From positions 496,001 through 560,000 of the forward strand of contig NZ_CP132976.1 of the NCBI RefSeq assembly GCF_030864005.1: a DNA stretch of 64,000 bases, written 5' to 3'. The stretch comes from Achromobacter seleniivolatilans (GTDB lineage: Bacteria; Pseudomonadota; Gammaproteobacteria; Burkholderiales; Burkholderiaceae_B). The translations under genes were made by a program, and so were the position numbers. The notes beneath the pieces are model-generated. The model did not search any database and was not told where the DNA came from. It saw nothing but the letters and a program-made list of their open reading frames with translations. Below, piece after piece: positions 45,050-57,014 of the stretch; position 1 is the stretch's first letter; each line of letters starts with the position of its first letter.

Positions 45050-45387
45050 GGGTGAACCTCGTCGTCGTGATACAGGTATCGGGCTAGTGCATCCAATTGC
45101 CCATTCCAGAACTTCTCGTAGCGCGCCAACCAGTTTGATGCCGCCCGCATGGGGGCGGGCGACAGCGTGCAACTGACTACACGGCCATCCTTGGCCCGCG
45201 CGATCAGGCCGGCGTCTTCCAGCACACGCACGTGTTTCAGAAAAGCAGGCAACGACATGGCGTGGGGTCTGGCCAATTCGCTGACCGATGCCGTGCCCCG
45301 TTCAAGGTCGGCCAGGATTCTGCGCCGGGTGCCATCCGCCAGCGCTGAGAAGATGCCGTCCAGCGTTTCGTCATTTAAGTTAACCAT
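44938..45387 (-). CDS. ArsR-family transcriptional repressor
   Basis: The 149-residue protein has a winged HTH (DGTRRRILADLERGTASVSELARPHAMSLPAFLKHVRVLE, DAGLIARAKDGRVVSCTLSP). No metal-binding CxC in the recognition region is visible, so it may not sense metal. The ordinary domain ends around ALARYLYHDD; the last about 40 residues (HPCKIDPSTTTPPSNCGS...) are read from the same DNA as the start of the SRPBCC gene and look like run-on sequence. A palindrome covers its start codon. Confidence 0.85.
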   Translation of the reverse strand: MVNLNDETLDGIFSALADGTRRRILADLERGTASVSELARPHAMSLPAFLKHVRVLEDAGLIARAKDGRVVSCTLSPAPMRAASNWLARYEKFWNGQLDALARYLYHDDEVHPCKIDPSTTTPPSNCGSPDTTPPPPNASGKPGRTRKR

Positions 45388-45395
45388 AAGGTTAA
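45380..45395. promoter_or_regulatory. Candidate ArsR operator over the start codon
   Basis: TTAACC-ATAA-GGTTAA is a perfect 6-4-6 inverted repeat that includes the ArsR start codon (45385-45387). This arrangement suits autorepression of the ArsR-SRPBCC-DUF899 operon. Confidence 0.55.
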
Positions 45396-45486
45396 GTATT
45401 GAGCCGGTGTTCTGCCCCTGTCAATGCTGCGGATACGGGAGTTTCCCTAGGGGCGCCGGACGGATAACCGTGTCGGCCGGGGAGAA

Positions 45487-45511
45487 GCGGGATGGCGGGG
45501 CGCCATCCCGC
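45487..45511 (-). terminator. GC-rich hairpin after the KgtP-like permease gene
   Basis: GCGGGATGGC and GCCATCCCGC form a perfect 10-bp stem with a 5-base loop, directly downstream of the minus-strand permease stop at 45517. The T tract after it is weak (CTTCTCC). Confidence 0.6.
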
Positions 45512-45516
45512 GCTCG

Positions 45517-46821
45517 TCAGTCGTGCCGGTTCATGGCGGATTGATGTTTGGTGTCGCGCATGGTCGCGTACACCAGCAAGGACACAAAGATCACGCTTGC
45601 AAGGTAGTAATAGAACCATTCCTCGTGACCTTGCTGTTTGAAAAACAAGGCGATGGCGGGGGCCGTGCCGCCAAAGATGGAGACCGTGACGGCGTAGGGC
45701 ACGGCGATACCGGTGGCGCGGATGTTGGTCGGGAACAGCTCGGCCTTCACCACGGCATTGATAGACGTGTAGCCCGCCGTAAATACCCAGGCGCCGCAGA
45801 GCAGCAGCACGGCGATCACCGGCGAGCGGGTCTGAGACAGGGTGAACAGGATAGGCACCGTCAAGGCCGCGCCCGCCACGCCAAAGAAAATCAGCAGCGG
45901 TTTGCGGCCGATCTTGTCTGACAGCGCGCCATAGAGCGGCTGCAGGATCAGGGCAAAGATAAGCGACGCGGCAATGATGTAGGTGGTGGTGATGTCCGAG
46001 AAGCCAGAGGTCTGGCGCACGAAGGTCTGCATATAGGTCGTGAACGTATAGAAAGCCGCAGTGCCGCCAGCGGTCAGCCCGACCACGATTGCTACTTCAC
46101 GCGGGTATTTCGTCAGACCGCGCAGCGAACTGGTCTCGGGCTTGGCTGATTTTCGCGCTTCTTTGTAGGAGTCGGTCTCGGGCATATCGCGCCGCATCAG
46201 CGCGGTCACAATGGCCAGCAAGGCGCCGATTACAAATGGAATGCGCCAACCCCATTCCACCAGTTGCTCATGGGTCAGGAACACGTTTTGCAGCAGCAGC
46301 AAAACCAGGATCGCCGACAACTGTCCGCCGATCAGAGTGACATACTGAAAGCTGGAGTAAAAACCGCGGTGCTCAGGGTCTGCGATCTCGGTCAGATAGG
46401 TGGCGCTGGCGCCGTACTCGCCGCCCAGGCTCAGGCCTTCGATGACTCGCGCAAGCGCGAGCATGGCTGGCGCTGCCAGCCCGATGGTGGCATACGTGGG
46501 CGTGACGGCAATGATCAGGGAACCCACGCACATCATGCCCACAGACACCATCAGCGATAAGCGCCGTCCATGCCGGTCGGCCAGATGCCCGAACAGCCAG
46601 CCGCCCAGCGGCCGCACAATAAATCCGGCCGCAAACAGGGTGGCGGCATTCAATTGCTGCACGACGGGATCGTGCGAGGGGAAAAAGGCGGGGGCGAAGT
46701 ACAGCGCAAAGGCCGTATAGGCGTAGAAGTCGTACCACTCGACCAGGTTGCCCATAGATCCGACAAAAATGGCCTTGATGCGGCGTTTTGCGTCGGGCAT
46801 CTCAAGATACGTTTGGGTCAT
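45517..46821 (-). CDS. MFS metabolite:H+ symporter (KgtP/MHS family)
   Basis: From MTQTYLEMPDAKRRIKAIFV (ATG 46821) the 434-residue protein has about 12 membrane segments and MHS-family motifs: GNLVEWYDFYAYTAFALYFA, RPLGGWLFGHLADRHGRRLS (loop 2-3) and ARVIEGLSLGGEYGASATYL. It resembles alpha-ketoglutarate or dicarboxylate permeases. The substrate cannot be fixed. The frame extends upstream to 46965 without membrane-protein character, so the internal ATG was chosen. It stands alone between convergent and tandem genes. Confidence 0.88.
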   Translation of the reverse strand: MTQTYLEMPDAKRRIKAIFVGSMGNLVEWYDFYAYTAFALYFAPAFFPSHDPVVQQLNAATLFAAGFIVRPLGGWLFGHLADRHGRRLSLMVSVGMMCVGSLIIAVTPTYATIGLAAPAMLALARVIEGLSLGGEYGASATYLTEIADPEHRGFYSSFQYVTLIGGQLSAILVLLLLQNVFLTHEQLVEWGWRIPFVIGALLAIVTALMRRDMPETDSYKEARKSAKPETSSLRGLTKYPREVAIVVGLTAGGTAAFYTFTTYMQTFVRQTSGFSDITTTYIIAASLIFALILQPLYGALSDKIGRKPLLIFFGVAGAALTVPILFTLSQTRSPVIAVLLLCGAWVFTAGYTSINAVVKAELFPTNIRATGIAVPYAVTVSIFGGTAPAIALFFKQQGHEEWFYYYLASVIFVSLLVYATMRDTKHQSAMNRHD

Positions 46822-47035
46822 AACGATCCTTGGGGAGGAGCCTGTCGGGAGCCGCCGGACACACGGCCGCGCCCGGTCCTTGCCCGTCAAGATCGCAAGG
46901 CCAGCCGCGATAGGGAACACGCATCGCGTTATCTTGCGCCTGCCAGCGCTGAAATGCACGTTCAAGGAACGCGTGTGTTATTCAGGTATTGGTCAGGTTT
47001 TGTTGCCGGTCCAGGCAGGACGGCAGGCGCCGGAA

Positions 47036-48235
47036 CTACTTGCGGCGGGGCGCGATAATGTCACAGGCGGCCGCGTTGTCGCCGGCCTGTGCACCCGGGC
47101 CCAGCAGCGCTTGCGCGCCGCATACCGAGCCGAACATGCCCCTGTTGTCGTGGCCCACCGCGCCCACTTCAAAGCTGGCGCGATGCAGAGTGACCGGCTT
47201 GGCGCCGCGGCTGGCCAGCACATATTCGTACTGCAGATATCCTGTGCCACGCGCCAGGCGCGTGGCCCCCTGAGCCTCGGCTCCGCAGGTCTTGTCCAGC
47301 AAGCGGTGTTCGGGGTTGTTGTCGGCGCTGCCCAGCAGGTAGGTGACGTCGCGCGCGGCATAGCGGACAAACAGTTTGGACTCGTCGGTTTCGCGCGCGT
47401 AGGGCGGCAGCTTGTCTGTGCCGTACTTGTACTGGTTGTACGTCGGGCAGATGCCGCGTTCGTACGGCGCATAACCTTTGCCGTCGGCGCGGGGGCGTTC
47501 GTTGGTCAGGTACAGATAAGACGATGGATTGGCGATGACGTAGCGCAGCGCCAGGCCATCACGCCGTAAGGGGCCGTCGGTGTTGTTCAACACGGCGTAA
47601 CGTTGCACCAGTTGCGCGCCGGCGGAATGTCCCGCCAGCACAATGCCAGCCAAGGCCGGCAGGCGCTTGCGATCATCAAGGCTGCGCAACAGGTCGTCCA
47701 GCACCTGGAATGAGGCCACAGGCGCAGGCCGTCCAGCTGCTTGCACGCTTTCTTCGCCATCTTCCCAGCTGGACTTGCGCCAGGCGGCCATGCCGCCGAA
47801 CCCAGAATCAATAGAGCCGGAAAAACGGGGGGCAAGAATCAGGGTGTCGCGCGCCCGGTCCGGATTGTGGGTCAGCAATGCCGCCGCCGTTTCGTAATAC
47901 CGGTCGGCGTCGCGCTTGACGCCATGGATCACAACGATGACTTGCTTGATGTCGCGCAGATCGTCGCGGGTCAGGTTGCGGTTAGCATAGACCGGCATCT
48001 TGTACCGGTGGCCGGGCTTACCCAGCTCGACCGTTTGCCAGCGCAACGGTTCCGTGCGCTTAGGCGTCGGCGCAGCGTCATCGTAGTTGTAAGGGTCGGG
48101 CAGGGGCGTCTGGGCGTTTGCCGCCCAGTGGCCCAGCATAGCCGCCACGCTCAGCATGGCGGCCAGGCGCCGCACGGCCCGGTTTACGGGAATAAACCGT
48201 GTCTGAGGCGCAGAGAGTGCTGGCGCGCTACGCAT
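47036..48235 (-). CDS. Secreted alpha/beta-hydrolase
   Basis: The 399-residue protein starts with an N-terminal hydrophobic segment (RRLAAMLSVAAMLGHWAANAQ) that looks like a signal peptide preceded by a long basic region; an internal ATG near residue 27 is an alternative start. The hydrolase core is clear: VIVVIHGVKRDADRYYETAA for the oxyanion strand and the nucleophile elbow GIVLAGHSAGAQLVQRYA (GxSxG). Late His residues (VGAVGHDNRGMF) may complete the triad. The substrate is unknown. It lies downstream of fnr on the same strand, with only 14 bases between. Confidence 0.8.
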   Translation of the reverse strand: MRSAPALSAPQTRFIPVNRAVRRLAAMLSVAAMLGHWAANAQTPLPDPYNYDDAAPTPKRTEPLRWQTVELGKPGHRYKMPVYANRNLTRDDLRDIKQVIVVIHGVKRDADRYYETAAALLTHNPDRARDTLILAPRFSGSIDSGFGGMAAWRKSSWEDGEESVQAAGRPAPVASFQVLDDLLRSLDDRKRLPALAGIVLAGHSAGAQLVQRYAVLNNTDGPLRRDGLALRYVIANPSSYLYLTNERPRADGKGYAPYERGICPTYNQYKYGTDKLPPYARETDESKLFVRYAARDVTYLLGSADNNPEHRLLDKTCGAEAQGATRLARGTGYLQYEYVLASRGAKPVTLHRASFEVGAVGHDNRGMFGSVCGAQALLGPGAQAGDNAAACDIIAPRRK

Positions 48236-48249
48236 GGCGCGGCGTGGGC

Positions 48250-48978
48250 TCAGCAGCCTTCGTGACCCAACAGTTGCTTTAGCGCCGGCAGGTCCAGAAT
48301 GCGGACCTCTCGCTGGTTGATTTTGATCAGGCCTTCGCGCGCGAAACGGGAGAACAATCGGCTGACGGTTTCCAGGGTCAAGCCCAGGAAGTTGCCGATT
48401 TCTTCACGGCTCATGCGCAGCACGAATTCCGTGGACGAATAACCCAATGAGGCATAACGCTGCGACAAATTCAGCAGGAATGCGGCCAGGCGCTGTTCGG
48501 AGCGCATCGAGCCCAGCGACGCCAGCATCTGGTGGGAACGCGTGATTTCACGGCTCATCAGACGGCGGAATTGCTGCTGCATCGAAGGCAAATGCGTCGC
48601 AACTCGATCGACTTCGGTCAGGCGGATAACGCAGACCTCGGAATCTTCCAGAGCGATGGCGGCGGAAACGTGCTTGCCATCCAGCATGCCGTCCATGCCG
48701 ACGATCTCGCCGGGCAGGTGAAAACCGGTGATCTGGATCTGGCCAGTCGAATCTTCAAGCTGCGTCTTGAGGCTGCCAAAGCGCACGCCATAAACAGCGT
48801 CCAGCGGATGATCCAGCGAATAGAGCATCTTGCCTTTTTCCAGGCGGACACGCTCTTTCACCAGTTCGTCCAGCTTTTCCACTTCGGCGGCAGCCATGCC
48901 CACGGGAACACACACGTGGCCCAACATACACGTGGAACAGTGGGCGGCATCAGGGGCAACGGGTACCCGTTTTTGCAT
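48250..48978 (-). CDS. fnr: FNR-type oxygen-sensing transcriptional regulator
   Basis: The 242-residue protein has the N-terminal cysteines that hold the oxygen-sensitive [4Fe-4S] cluster (CSTCMLGHVC: Cys14, 17, 23) and the fourth in EDSEVCVIRL (Cys116). A cAMP-receptor-like beta-roll follows (ITGFHLPGEIVGMDGMLDGK). The C-terminal HTH (SREEIGNFLGLTLETVSRLF) has the E..SR recognition residues for TTGAT-N4-ATCAA sites. It controls genes for low-oxygen respiration. Its closeness to the hydrolase gene suggests a joint transcript. Confidence 0.92.
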   Translation of the reverse strand: MQKRVPVAPDAAHCSTCMLGHVCVPVGMAAAEVEKLDELVKERVRLEKGKMLYSLDHPLDAVYGVRFGSLKTQLEDSTGQIQITGFHLPGEIVGMDGMLDGKHVSAAIALEDSEVCVIRLTEVDRVATHLPSMQQQFRRLMSREITRSHQMLASLGSMRSEQRLAAFLLNLSQRYASLGYSSTEFVLRMSREEIGNFLGLTLETVSRLFSRFAREGLIKINQREVRILDLPALKQLLGHEGC

Positions 48979-49065
48979 ACGATGACCTCTATAGTGCCCG
49001 TCGTCTGGCGGGTAGCCAGAGCGGGTTTAAGCGTGAAGACAGGAATCTATTGTAGTCCGTTGTTA

Positions 49066-49527
49066 CTACAGGTGCCTTACGACTGGTCTTAATGTTGCCC
49101 GCGCGCGTCGGTAAACGACCCAATCGTCGCCAGATATATCGATGGCGTGGGCCTGGAATGCCGGGTCGATGGGGTAGTACTGGCAGAGTAACTGCCCGGT
49201 TTTTTGACCGGTTCCCGGGGCCGGTGCGTCCAGAAGCGCGGCCACCTCTCGCCGGACGAAGCAGCACAGCCTTTCCGGCGAGTATTCCTCGATGTCGTCC
49301 AGTAGCGCGATGAGCGCGGGGTCCGCCAGATAGACGTCGCCGCGCACGCGCCGCCCGTCGCTGACCGGGATCAGGCCGGGCCATTCTCCAAAGTCCACCA
49401 ATCTGCCGGGGACCGTGGCGGGGCCCACAAACTGGGCGGCAGGCAGCCCCCGCGCGGCGGCAGCCTGACCCAAGTCATTGATTTCGCCGGCACGTAGGGT
49501 GCCGTAGACAAAAACGTATATGCTCAT
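49066..49527 (-). CDS. Gamma-glutamylcyclotransferase-like protein
   Basis: The 153-residue protein begins with the fold's signature YVFVYGTLRAGEIN (YGTL) and has the expected acidic residue region LLDDIEEYSPERL and the W-P-G turn in DFGEWPGLIPV. Family members act on gamma-glutamyl or similar amine substrates; several bacterial ones have no assigned substrate. It is on the minus strand and diverges from clpB. Confidence 0.85.
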   Translation of the reverse strand: MSIYVFVYGTLRAGEINDLGQAAAARGLPAAQFVGPATVPGRLVDFGEWPGLIPVSDGRRVRGDVYLADPALIALLDDIEEYSPERLCCFVRREVAALLDAPAPGTGQKTGQLLCQYYPIDPAFQAHAIDISGDDWVVYRRARATLRPVVRHL

Positions 49528-49576
49528 CGTTCAGATTGTTGCTGCACGTCGAAGAAAACCATGTGGTCATCGGGGT

Positions 49577-49606
49577 GTTGAAATTCTCTCATCTGGCCGC
49601 ATATTT
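49577..49606 (+). promoter_or_regulatory. Sigma-32-type heat-shock promoter of clpB
   Basis: GTTGAAA (49577-49583) and CCGCATATTT (49597-49606) match the CTTGAAA and CCCCATnT halves of the heat-shock consensus with a 13-bp spacer, about 60 bases before the clpB ATG. clpB is a classical sigma-32 target, so the assignment is plausible. Confidence 0.65.
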
Positions 49607-49665
49607 ACACTATCGAGCCAGCCGGCACGTATCGGTCAGGCTCTCCAACTAGCCAAACGACCATT

Positions 49666-52272
<2,607 letters not shown>

Positions 52273-52288
52273 GTCTAGGCGCAGTACC

Positions 52289-52316
52289 AAAAGGCCCAGC
52301 ATATGCTGGGCCTTTT
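52289..52316. terminator. Bidirectional intrinsic terminator after clpB
   Basis: AAAAGGCCCAGCAT/ATGCTGGGCCTTTT is a perfect 14-bp inverted repeat with A and T tracts at both ends. It serves clpB and may also end the convergent PHP-type lipoprotein transcript. Confidence 0.92.
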
Positions 52317-52348
52317 GCCGTCTGGCGCGAGGCCGGTCTTGAGTCAGC

Positions 52349-54007
52349 CTACTTGCGGACCGTCACGAACACCGGGTTCGAATAGAACCACAGGTCGTTG
52401 TAGTTGCGGGCGTTGATGGCATTGAAGCGGGCCGCGTTATCAGCGAAATCCACCTTGGCGTCCGGCAACGGTTCTCCCGCCGCCGTTTCGCCTGCCACGT
52501 CCACTCCCAGGTTGGTGCCTCGCAGGCGCAGGTATTGGCTCTTGTCTGCCGTCACCGTCGTCGTGATGACGTTGTAGCCTTCGGCGTCCACCTTCCAGTC
52601 GGCGCGCGTGAAGCGGGCCAGCACGCGAGTCGTGGGGTTCGTGTCGCTGTTGTATTCCGGGCTGCCAGCCGTTGCGCGCGCACCCACCTCACCCACAATC
52701 AGGTCAATGTGATTGACCGTGGGTTTGACGTACGTGGGGTTGCCGCTTTCGATCGGATACTCGTAGTTGTTGCTGTCCGGGCTGCGAAAGCGAATGGTGA
52801 CTTCGACCTTTTCATCCTTGGCCACCAGCAGCTCACCGCCCATATGCACGGCGCCTGCCGCGCCCTTCGCTTGGAAGTCCAAGGCGTTGATCAGGTCGCC
52901 GAACACGCCAAACACGCGGCCGCTCTTCAAGCCAGCCACCACTGATGCCGCGTCCTTGCCGTCTTTCCACACGTGGGTCTTGGCGTATTCGCCGGGGGCG
53001 TAACCGCTGCTGTACAGCCCCGAGGCGGTGCGGAAGTGAAAGTCCGAATCCGCCACCGTCCAAATGCGGCGGCCTTCGCCCAAGAGCGCATCCCAAGTGC
53101 CGCCCAGATTCGCCACCAGATAGTCCACGCCGCCGTAGGTGCGGTTGGGCAGGAAGGGCGCGGTGTACGCGGTTGCGTAGCCGCCGCGGTCCGGTTCCAT
53201 CTGGTTGCCGACCATGCCTTCGATAGCAAAGAAGACGGTGGGCGCCAGATCGTTCATTTCGCGCAGTTGGGCGACCGTGTATTTGCCTGCATAACGCGAC
53301 GGATGGTTCAGCAGCATGTAGCTGTCGGGATGCTTGTCGCGCAGCCATTTCAGTGCGGCCAGGGAGTCGGCATGCGTGGTGAATGCGCGAGTTTCGCCGG
53401 CCAGGCGCGACACCAGGAGCGGGTCGAACAGGGCAGGGTCGCGATTGGTGAACAGGTATTCAAATTCGGCCACGGCTTCCAGCGATTTCGCTGACTGCGG
53501 ATCGTTCATTCCAATACCGATGTTGACGTGATCATGCGTGGGCATGTCCCATTCAAACGACGAGAAAATGATCTTCCCTGCGTACCGGCCCGCGGCTTGC
53601 GCTTGCTTGATGAACGGCACTTCGTACTGCGCCATGCCTTGCGAAAACGGGATGGGGCCGCCCGCCAATGTGACGCCGGTATGGTCGCGGCCGGACAGGC
53701 GCAGGTGGTTCGAAATCGCGGCCCAGTCGAGCTTGTAGCGGTCGAATGCCTGGTCCAGCGCGCTTTCCAGGGTGACTTGCGCGTCGTCGGACTGGGCCGT
53801 GTGCACGTGCAGGTCGCCCGTGGTCCAGGCGCCGGTGATGACTGGCGGCTTCTCCACCACCGGAGGCGTGGGGTCGATTACCACTGGCGGGGCGGGCGGT
53901 GCGGCTTCATCGTCATCGTCGCTGCCACCGCAGGCGCTCAAAAGGGTGACGCAAGCCAGCGACAACGGCATGATGGCCCGCCGCAAGCGGGCTACTTCGA
54001 ACTGCAT
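52349..54007 (-). CDS. PHP-type metal-dependent phosphoesterase-like lipoprotein
   Basis: From the ATG at 54007 (552 residues) the N-terminus carries a lipoprotein signal with lipobox LLSAC, followed by an Asp/Glu/Pro-rich spacer (GGSDDDDEAAPPAPP). An ATG at 53971 would give a shorter signal. The body has PHP-like metal motifs: GDLHVHTAQSDDAQ (HxH), HDHVNIGIGM, LLNHPSR and VADSDFHFRT (D-H). The family includes phosphoesterases and nucleases; the substrate is not known. A lipidated PHP protein would act at the envelope. It is flanked by a TetR gene. Confidence 0.8.
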   Translation of the reverse strand: MQFEVARLRRAIMPLSLACVTLLSACGGSDDDDEAAPPAPPVVIDPTPPVVEKPPVITGAWTTGDLHVHTAQSDDAQVTLESALDQAFDRYKLDWAAISNHLRLSGRDHTGVTLAGGPIPFSQGMAQYEVPFIKQAQAAGRYAGKIIFSSFEWDMPTHDHVNIGIGMNDPQSAKSLEAVAEFEYLFTNRDPALFDPLLVSRLAGETRAFTTHADSLAALKWLRDKHPDSYMLLNHPSRYAGKYTVAQLREMNDLAPTVFFAIEGMVGNQMEPDRGGYATAYTAPFLPNRTYGGVDYLVANLGGTWDALLGEGRRIWTVADSDFHFRTASGLYSSGYAPGEYAKTHVWKDGKDAASVVAGLKSGRVFGVFGDLINALDFQAKGAAGAVHMGGELLVAKDEKVEVTIRFRSPDSNNYEYPIESGNPTYVKPTVNHIDLIVGEVGARATAGSPEYNSDTNPTTRVLARFTRADWKVDAEGYNVITTTVTADKSQYLRLRGTNLGVDVAGETAAGEPLPDAKVDFADNAARFNAINARNYNDLWFYSNPVFVTVRK

Positions 54008-54140
54008 GTGAAACACTCCAACGTCCAGCGGCATGCGAAGGCATGGCCGCAAAGCGACGAACTATGCCGCTTGCGAGTGACGTAGGAATGACAGCCGCGC
54101 GTCAGGTGCGCCGGTTGCGCCTGACCGGGCTTTGTGCAGG

Positions 54141-54878
54141 TTATTTCTTGACGGGTCCGGCTTCCGCCAGCGCCTGTTTGATGATGGCGTTGGCTGTCCA
54201 ACGCACAACGTCGGTGAGCTCGGGCAGGTCCAGTTTCCAGATGTCTTTCAATACCAGGAACACTTCGGTGCCGTACACCAACGACAGGGCTTGCGCCACG
54301 CGGTCTTGCTGGGCGGGTGTCAGGTCGGCGGCCAGCGGCGCGATGGCGCGCTTCAATATATCGACCCGATGGCCGCGCACCAGACGCGGTTCGGCTGTGG
54401 CGCGTCCGGCGCTGGCCTCGGCATGCTGCTGCAAAGACACCATGACGGCGGCTCGAAGCGGAGCTTCGTGCGATTCCAGCCGGGGGTAGGCAAAACGCAG
54501 CAACTCGTCGACACGTGTGGCGGCGTCCTTCGCTGTGGAGTCCCATGCCAGTATCGGCCCCAGGCTTTCGTCAACCACCGCCGCGATCAGCGCGCTTTGG
54601 CTCGGAAAGTAGCGATACGCCGTGGCACGTGAGACCTGAGCATGTTCCGCCAGTTCGGCCACCGAAGGCGTGATGCCCTGCGCCATCAGGCGCTGCGCAG
54701 CGTCGAGCAAGGTCTTGCGCATGCGAGCGCGCGGGCCGTGCGGAGGCTCTCCGCTGGCCGCCGCCTGCGGACTGGCGGGGGCGATCAGGCGCGTGACTCC
54801 GCCGGTAGCGGATGTCGTTTTAGCGGCAGGGAGGGTTTGACGTGAGACTGGTGTCTCAGTATGATTCTTTCGTCTCAT
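54141..54878 (-). CDS. TetR-family transcriptional regulator
   Basis: The 245-residue protein has a long N-terminal tail (about 50 residues) before the HTH (RMRKTLLDAAQRLMAQGITPSVAELAEHAQVSRATAYRYF) and a helical ligand domain. A shorter start at the ATG 54722 would begin exactly at the HTH and is possible. A perfect palindrome (54843-54858) lies inside the tail's codons. The TetR gene diverges from the Tm-1-like gene at 54951 and may control it. Confidence 0.88.
   Translation of the reverse strand: MRRKNHTETPVSRQTLPAAKTTSATGGVTRLIAPASPQAAASGEPPHGPRARMRKTLLDAAQRLMAQGITPSVAELAEHAQVSRATAYRYFPSQSALIAAVVDESLGPILAWDSTAKDAATRVDELLRFAYPRLESHEAPLRAAVMVSLQQHAEASAGRATAEPRLVRGHRVDILKRAIAPLAADLTPAQQDRVAQALSLVYGTEVFLVLKDIWKLDLPELTDVVRWTANAIIKQALAEAGPVKK
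54843..54858. promoter_or_regulatory. Candidate TetR operator
   Basis: TGAGAC-TGGT-GTCTCA is a perfect 6-4-6 inverted repeat between the TetR HTH-coding region and the divergent Tm-1-like gene; another GTCTCA half-site stands at 54872-54877. Binding would block both genes. Confidence 0.55.
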
Positions 54879-54950
54879 TTCTAGATTCTACAGGCCTTGC
54901 GGCCTCACATATCGAGGCGCGCACCGAGTGTAGCCGCCCGCGGAGGAGTC

Positions 54951-56162
54951 ATGACGCATTCGAATCGGCGGGTCTTTGTTGCCGCCACCTACGACACCAA
55001 GGGCCACGAAGCCGAATACGTGGTGAATCTGCTCAAGCGCGACGGGCTGGAAGTGGTGTCGGTGGATGTGTCCACCACGGGCGCCGCCAGCGCGGCGCAG
55101 GTGCAGGCGCGCGATGTGGCCAAGTGCCATCCCGATGGCGTAGATGCCGTATTTACCGGTGACCGCGGCACGGCGATTGTGGCCATGGCATTGGCGTTTG
55201 AACGCTACGCCGCGGCCAATGCCGATATCGGCGCCATGCTGGGTCTGGGCGGCTCTGGCGGCACGGCTCTGATTACTCCCGCCATGCGCGCGTTGCCGAT
55301 CGGCACGCCAAAGCTGATGGTCTCCACGATGGCATCGGGCAATGTCGCGCCCTATGTCGGCCCGTCGGACATCGCCATGATGTATTCCGTGACGGACGTG
55401 GCCGGCCTGAACCGGATTTCGCGCCGTGTGCTGGCCAATGCCGCCGGCGCAATCGGCGGGGCATTCCGCCAGGCTGCGATTCCGGCCGAAGACGATAGCC
55501 GACCAGCTGTTGGCATCAGCATGTTTGGCGTCACCACCGCCTGCGTGCAGCAGGTGACGCCTTTGCTGGACTCCAGCTATGACAGCCTGGTGTTCCACGC
55601 CACGGGCACGGGCGGGCAGTCAATGGAAAAATTGCTGGACAGCCATTTGCTGACTGGCGTGCTGGATCTGACCACAACGGAAGTCTGCGACTTTCTGTTC
55701 GGCGGCGTACTGGCGTGCACGGAAGACCGTTTCGGCGCTGTGGCCCGAACTGGCGCGCCCTACGTGGGATCGTGCGGGGCTCTCGATATGGTGAATTTCG
55801 GCGGTCTGGATACCATCCCCGAACGCTATCAGGGCCGCAACTTCTACCCCCACAATCCGCAGGTGACGCTGATGCGCACCACCGTGGAAGAAAACACCCG
55901 TCAAGGCGAATGGATCGCCGCCAAGTTGAACCGTTGCCACGGGCCGGTGCGTTTCCTGATTCCCGAAGGCGGTGTTTCTGCGCTGGATGCGCCCGGGCAA
56001 GCCTTTTGGGACCCCGAGGCCGACGCCGCGTTGTTTGCCGCCTTGGAAGCCAATCTGGTGCAGACGGCGAACCGCCGCCTGGTGCGCGTGCCGTGCCACA
56101 TCAACGACCCGCTGTTCGCCAAGACGGCGGTCGCACAATTTCTTGAAATCGCTAAACACTAA
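54951..56162 (+). CDS. Tm-1-like ATP-binding domain protein (UPF0261)
   Basis: The 403-residue protein matches the UPF0261/Tm-1-like family: [80 protein letters not shown] and [20 protein letters not shown]. The ATP-binding part resembles that of tomato Tm-1, which binds viral replicase; the bacterial function is unknown. The ATG at 54951 has a GGAGGAG site. The TIM-barrel partner follows after 11 bases, an arrangement known from many bacteria and fused in some eukaryotes. Confidence 0.9.
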   Translation: MTHSNRRVFVAATYDTKGHEAEYVVNLLKRDGLEVVSVDVSTTGAASAAQVQARDVAKCHPDGVDAVFTGDRGTAIVAMALAFERYAAANADIGAMLGLGGSGGTALITPAMRALPIGTPKLMVSTMASGNVAPYVGPSDIAMMYSVTDVAGLNRISRRVLANAAGAIGGAFRQAAIPAEDDSRPAVGISMFGVTTACVQQVTPLLDSSYDSLVFHATGTGGQSMEKLLDSHLLTGVLDLTTTEVCDFLFGGVLACTEDRFGAVARTGAPYVGSCGALDMVNFGGLDTIPERYQGRNFYPHNPQVTLMRTTVEENTRQGEWIAAKLNRCHGPVRFLIPEGGVSALDAPGQAFWDPEADAALFAALEANLVQTANRRLVRVPCHINDPLFAKTAVAQFLEIAKH

Positions 56163-56173
56163 GGACCGCTGTC

Positions 56174-57004
56174 ATGCCGCGTTTTGACCGTAACGAGCTA
56201 TTGGACAAGTTTCGCGCCATGGTGCGTGCCCGCACGCCGATCGTGGGCGGCGGCGCGGGCACGGGGCTGTCGGCCAAGTGCGAAGAGGCGGGCGGTATCG
56301 ATCTGATCGTGATCTATAACTCGGGCCGCTACCGCATGGCGGGCCGGGGTTCACTGGCCGGGCTGCTGGCCTATGGCAATGCCAACGAGATCGTGGTGGA
56401 CATGGGCCGTGAAGTGTTGCCCGTTGTAAAGAAAACGCCGGTCCTGGCTGGCGTGAACGGCACCGATCCGTTTTGCGACTTCGATGTGTTCCTGGATGAC
56501 CTGAAACGCCAAGGGTTTTCCGGGGTGCAGAACTTTCCCACCGTGGGCCTGATCGACGGCAACTTCCGCGCCAATCTGGAAGAAACAGGCATGGGCTACG
56601 GGCTGGAAGTCGACATGATCCGCCTGGCCCACAAGAAGGGCATGCTGACCACGCCTTATGTCTTTAATGAAGACGATGCAGTGGCCATGGCGAAGGCGGG
56701 CGCGGATATCATCGTCGCGCATATGGGGCTGACCACCGGCGGTTCAATCGGGGCCGAGACATCGCAGACGCTGGATGGTTGCGTGACCGCCATTGACCGC
56801 ATTGCCGAAGCGGCGCTGGCGGTGCGGCCGGATATCATCGTGCTGTGCCACGGCGGCCCCATCGCCACGCCCGAAGACGCCGCCTATGTCTTGCGTGCTT
56901 GCAAGCATTGCCACGGTTTTTATGGCGCCAGCTCGATGGAGCGCCTGCCCACCGAACAAGCGCTGACCGCAGCGACTCGCGAGTTCAAAAACCTGACTTT
57001 CTAA
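56174..57004 (+). CDS. TIM-barrel phosphoenolpyruvate hydrolase-family protein (Tm-1 partner)
   Basis: The 276-residue protein is a TIM-barrel of the phosphoenolpyruvate hydrolase-like family ([80 protein letters not shown]). It pairs with UPF0261 proteins, with unknown reaction. It stands 11 bases downstream of the Tm-1-like gene and 10 bases upstream of the SRPBCC gene, so the three are one operon. Confidence 0.9.
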   Translation: MPRFDRNELLDKFRAMVRARTPIVGGGAGTGLSAKCEEAGGIDLIVIYNSGRYRMAGRGSLAGLLAYGNANEIVVDMGREVLPVVKKTPVLAGVNGTDPFCDFDVFLDDLKRQGFSGVQNFPTVGLIDGNFRANLEETGMGYGLEVDMIRLAHKKGMLTTPYVFNEDDAVAMAKAGADIIVAHMGLTTGGSIGAETSQTLDGCVTAIDRIAEAALAVRPDIIVLCHGGPIATPEDAAYVLRACKHCHGFYGASSMERLPTEQALTAATREFKNLTF

Positions 57005-57014
57005 GAGGGTCCCT

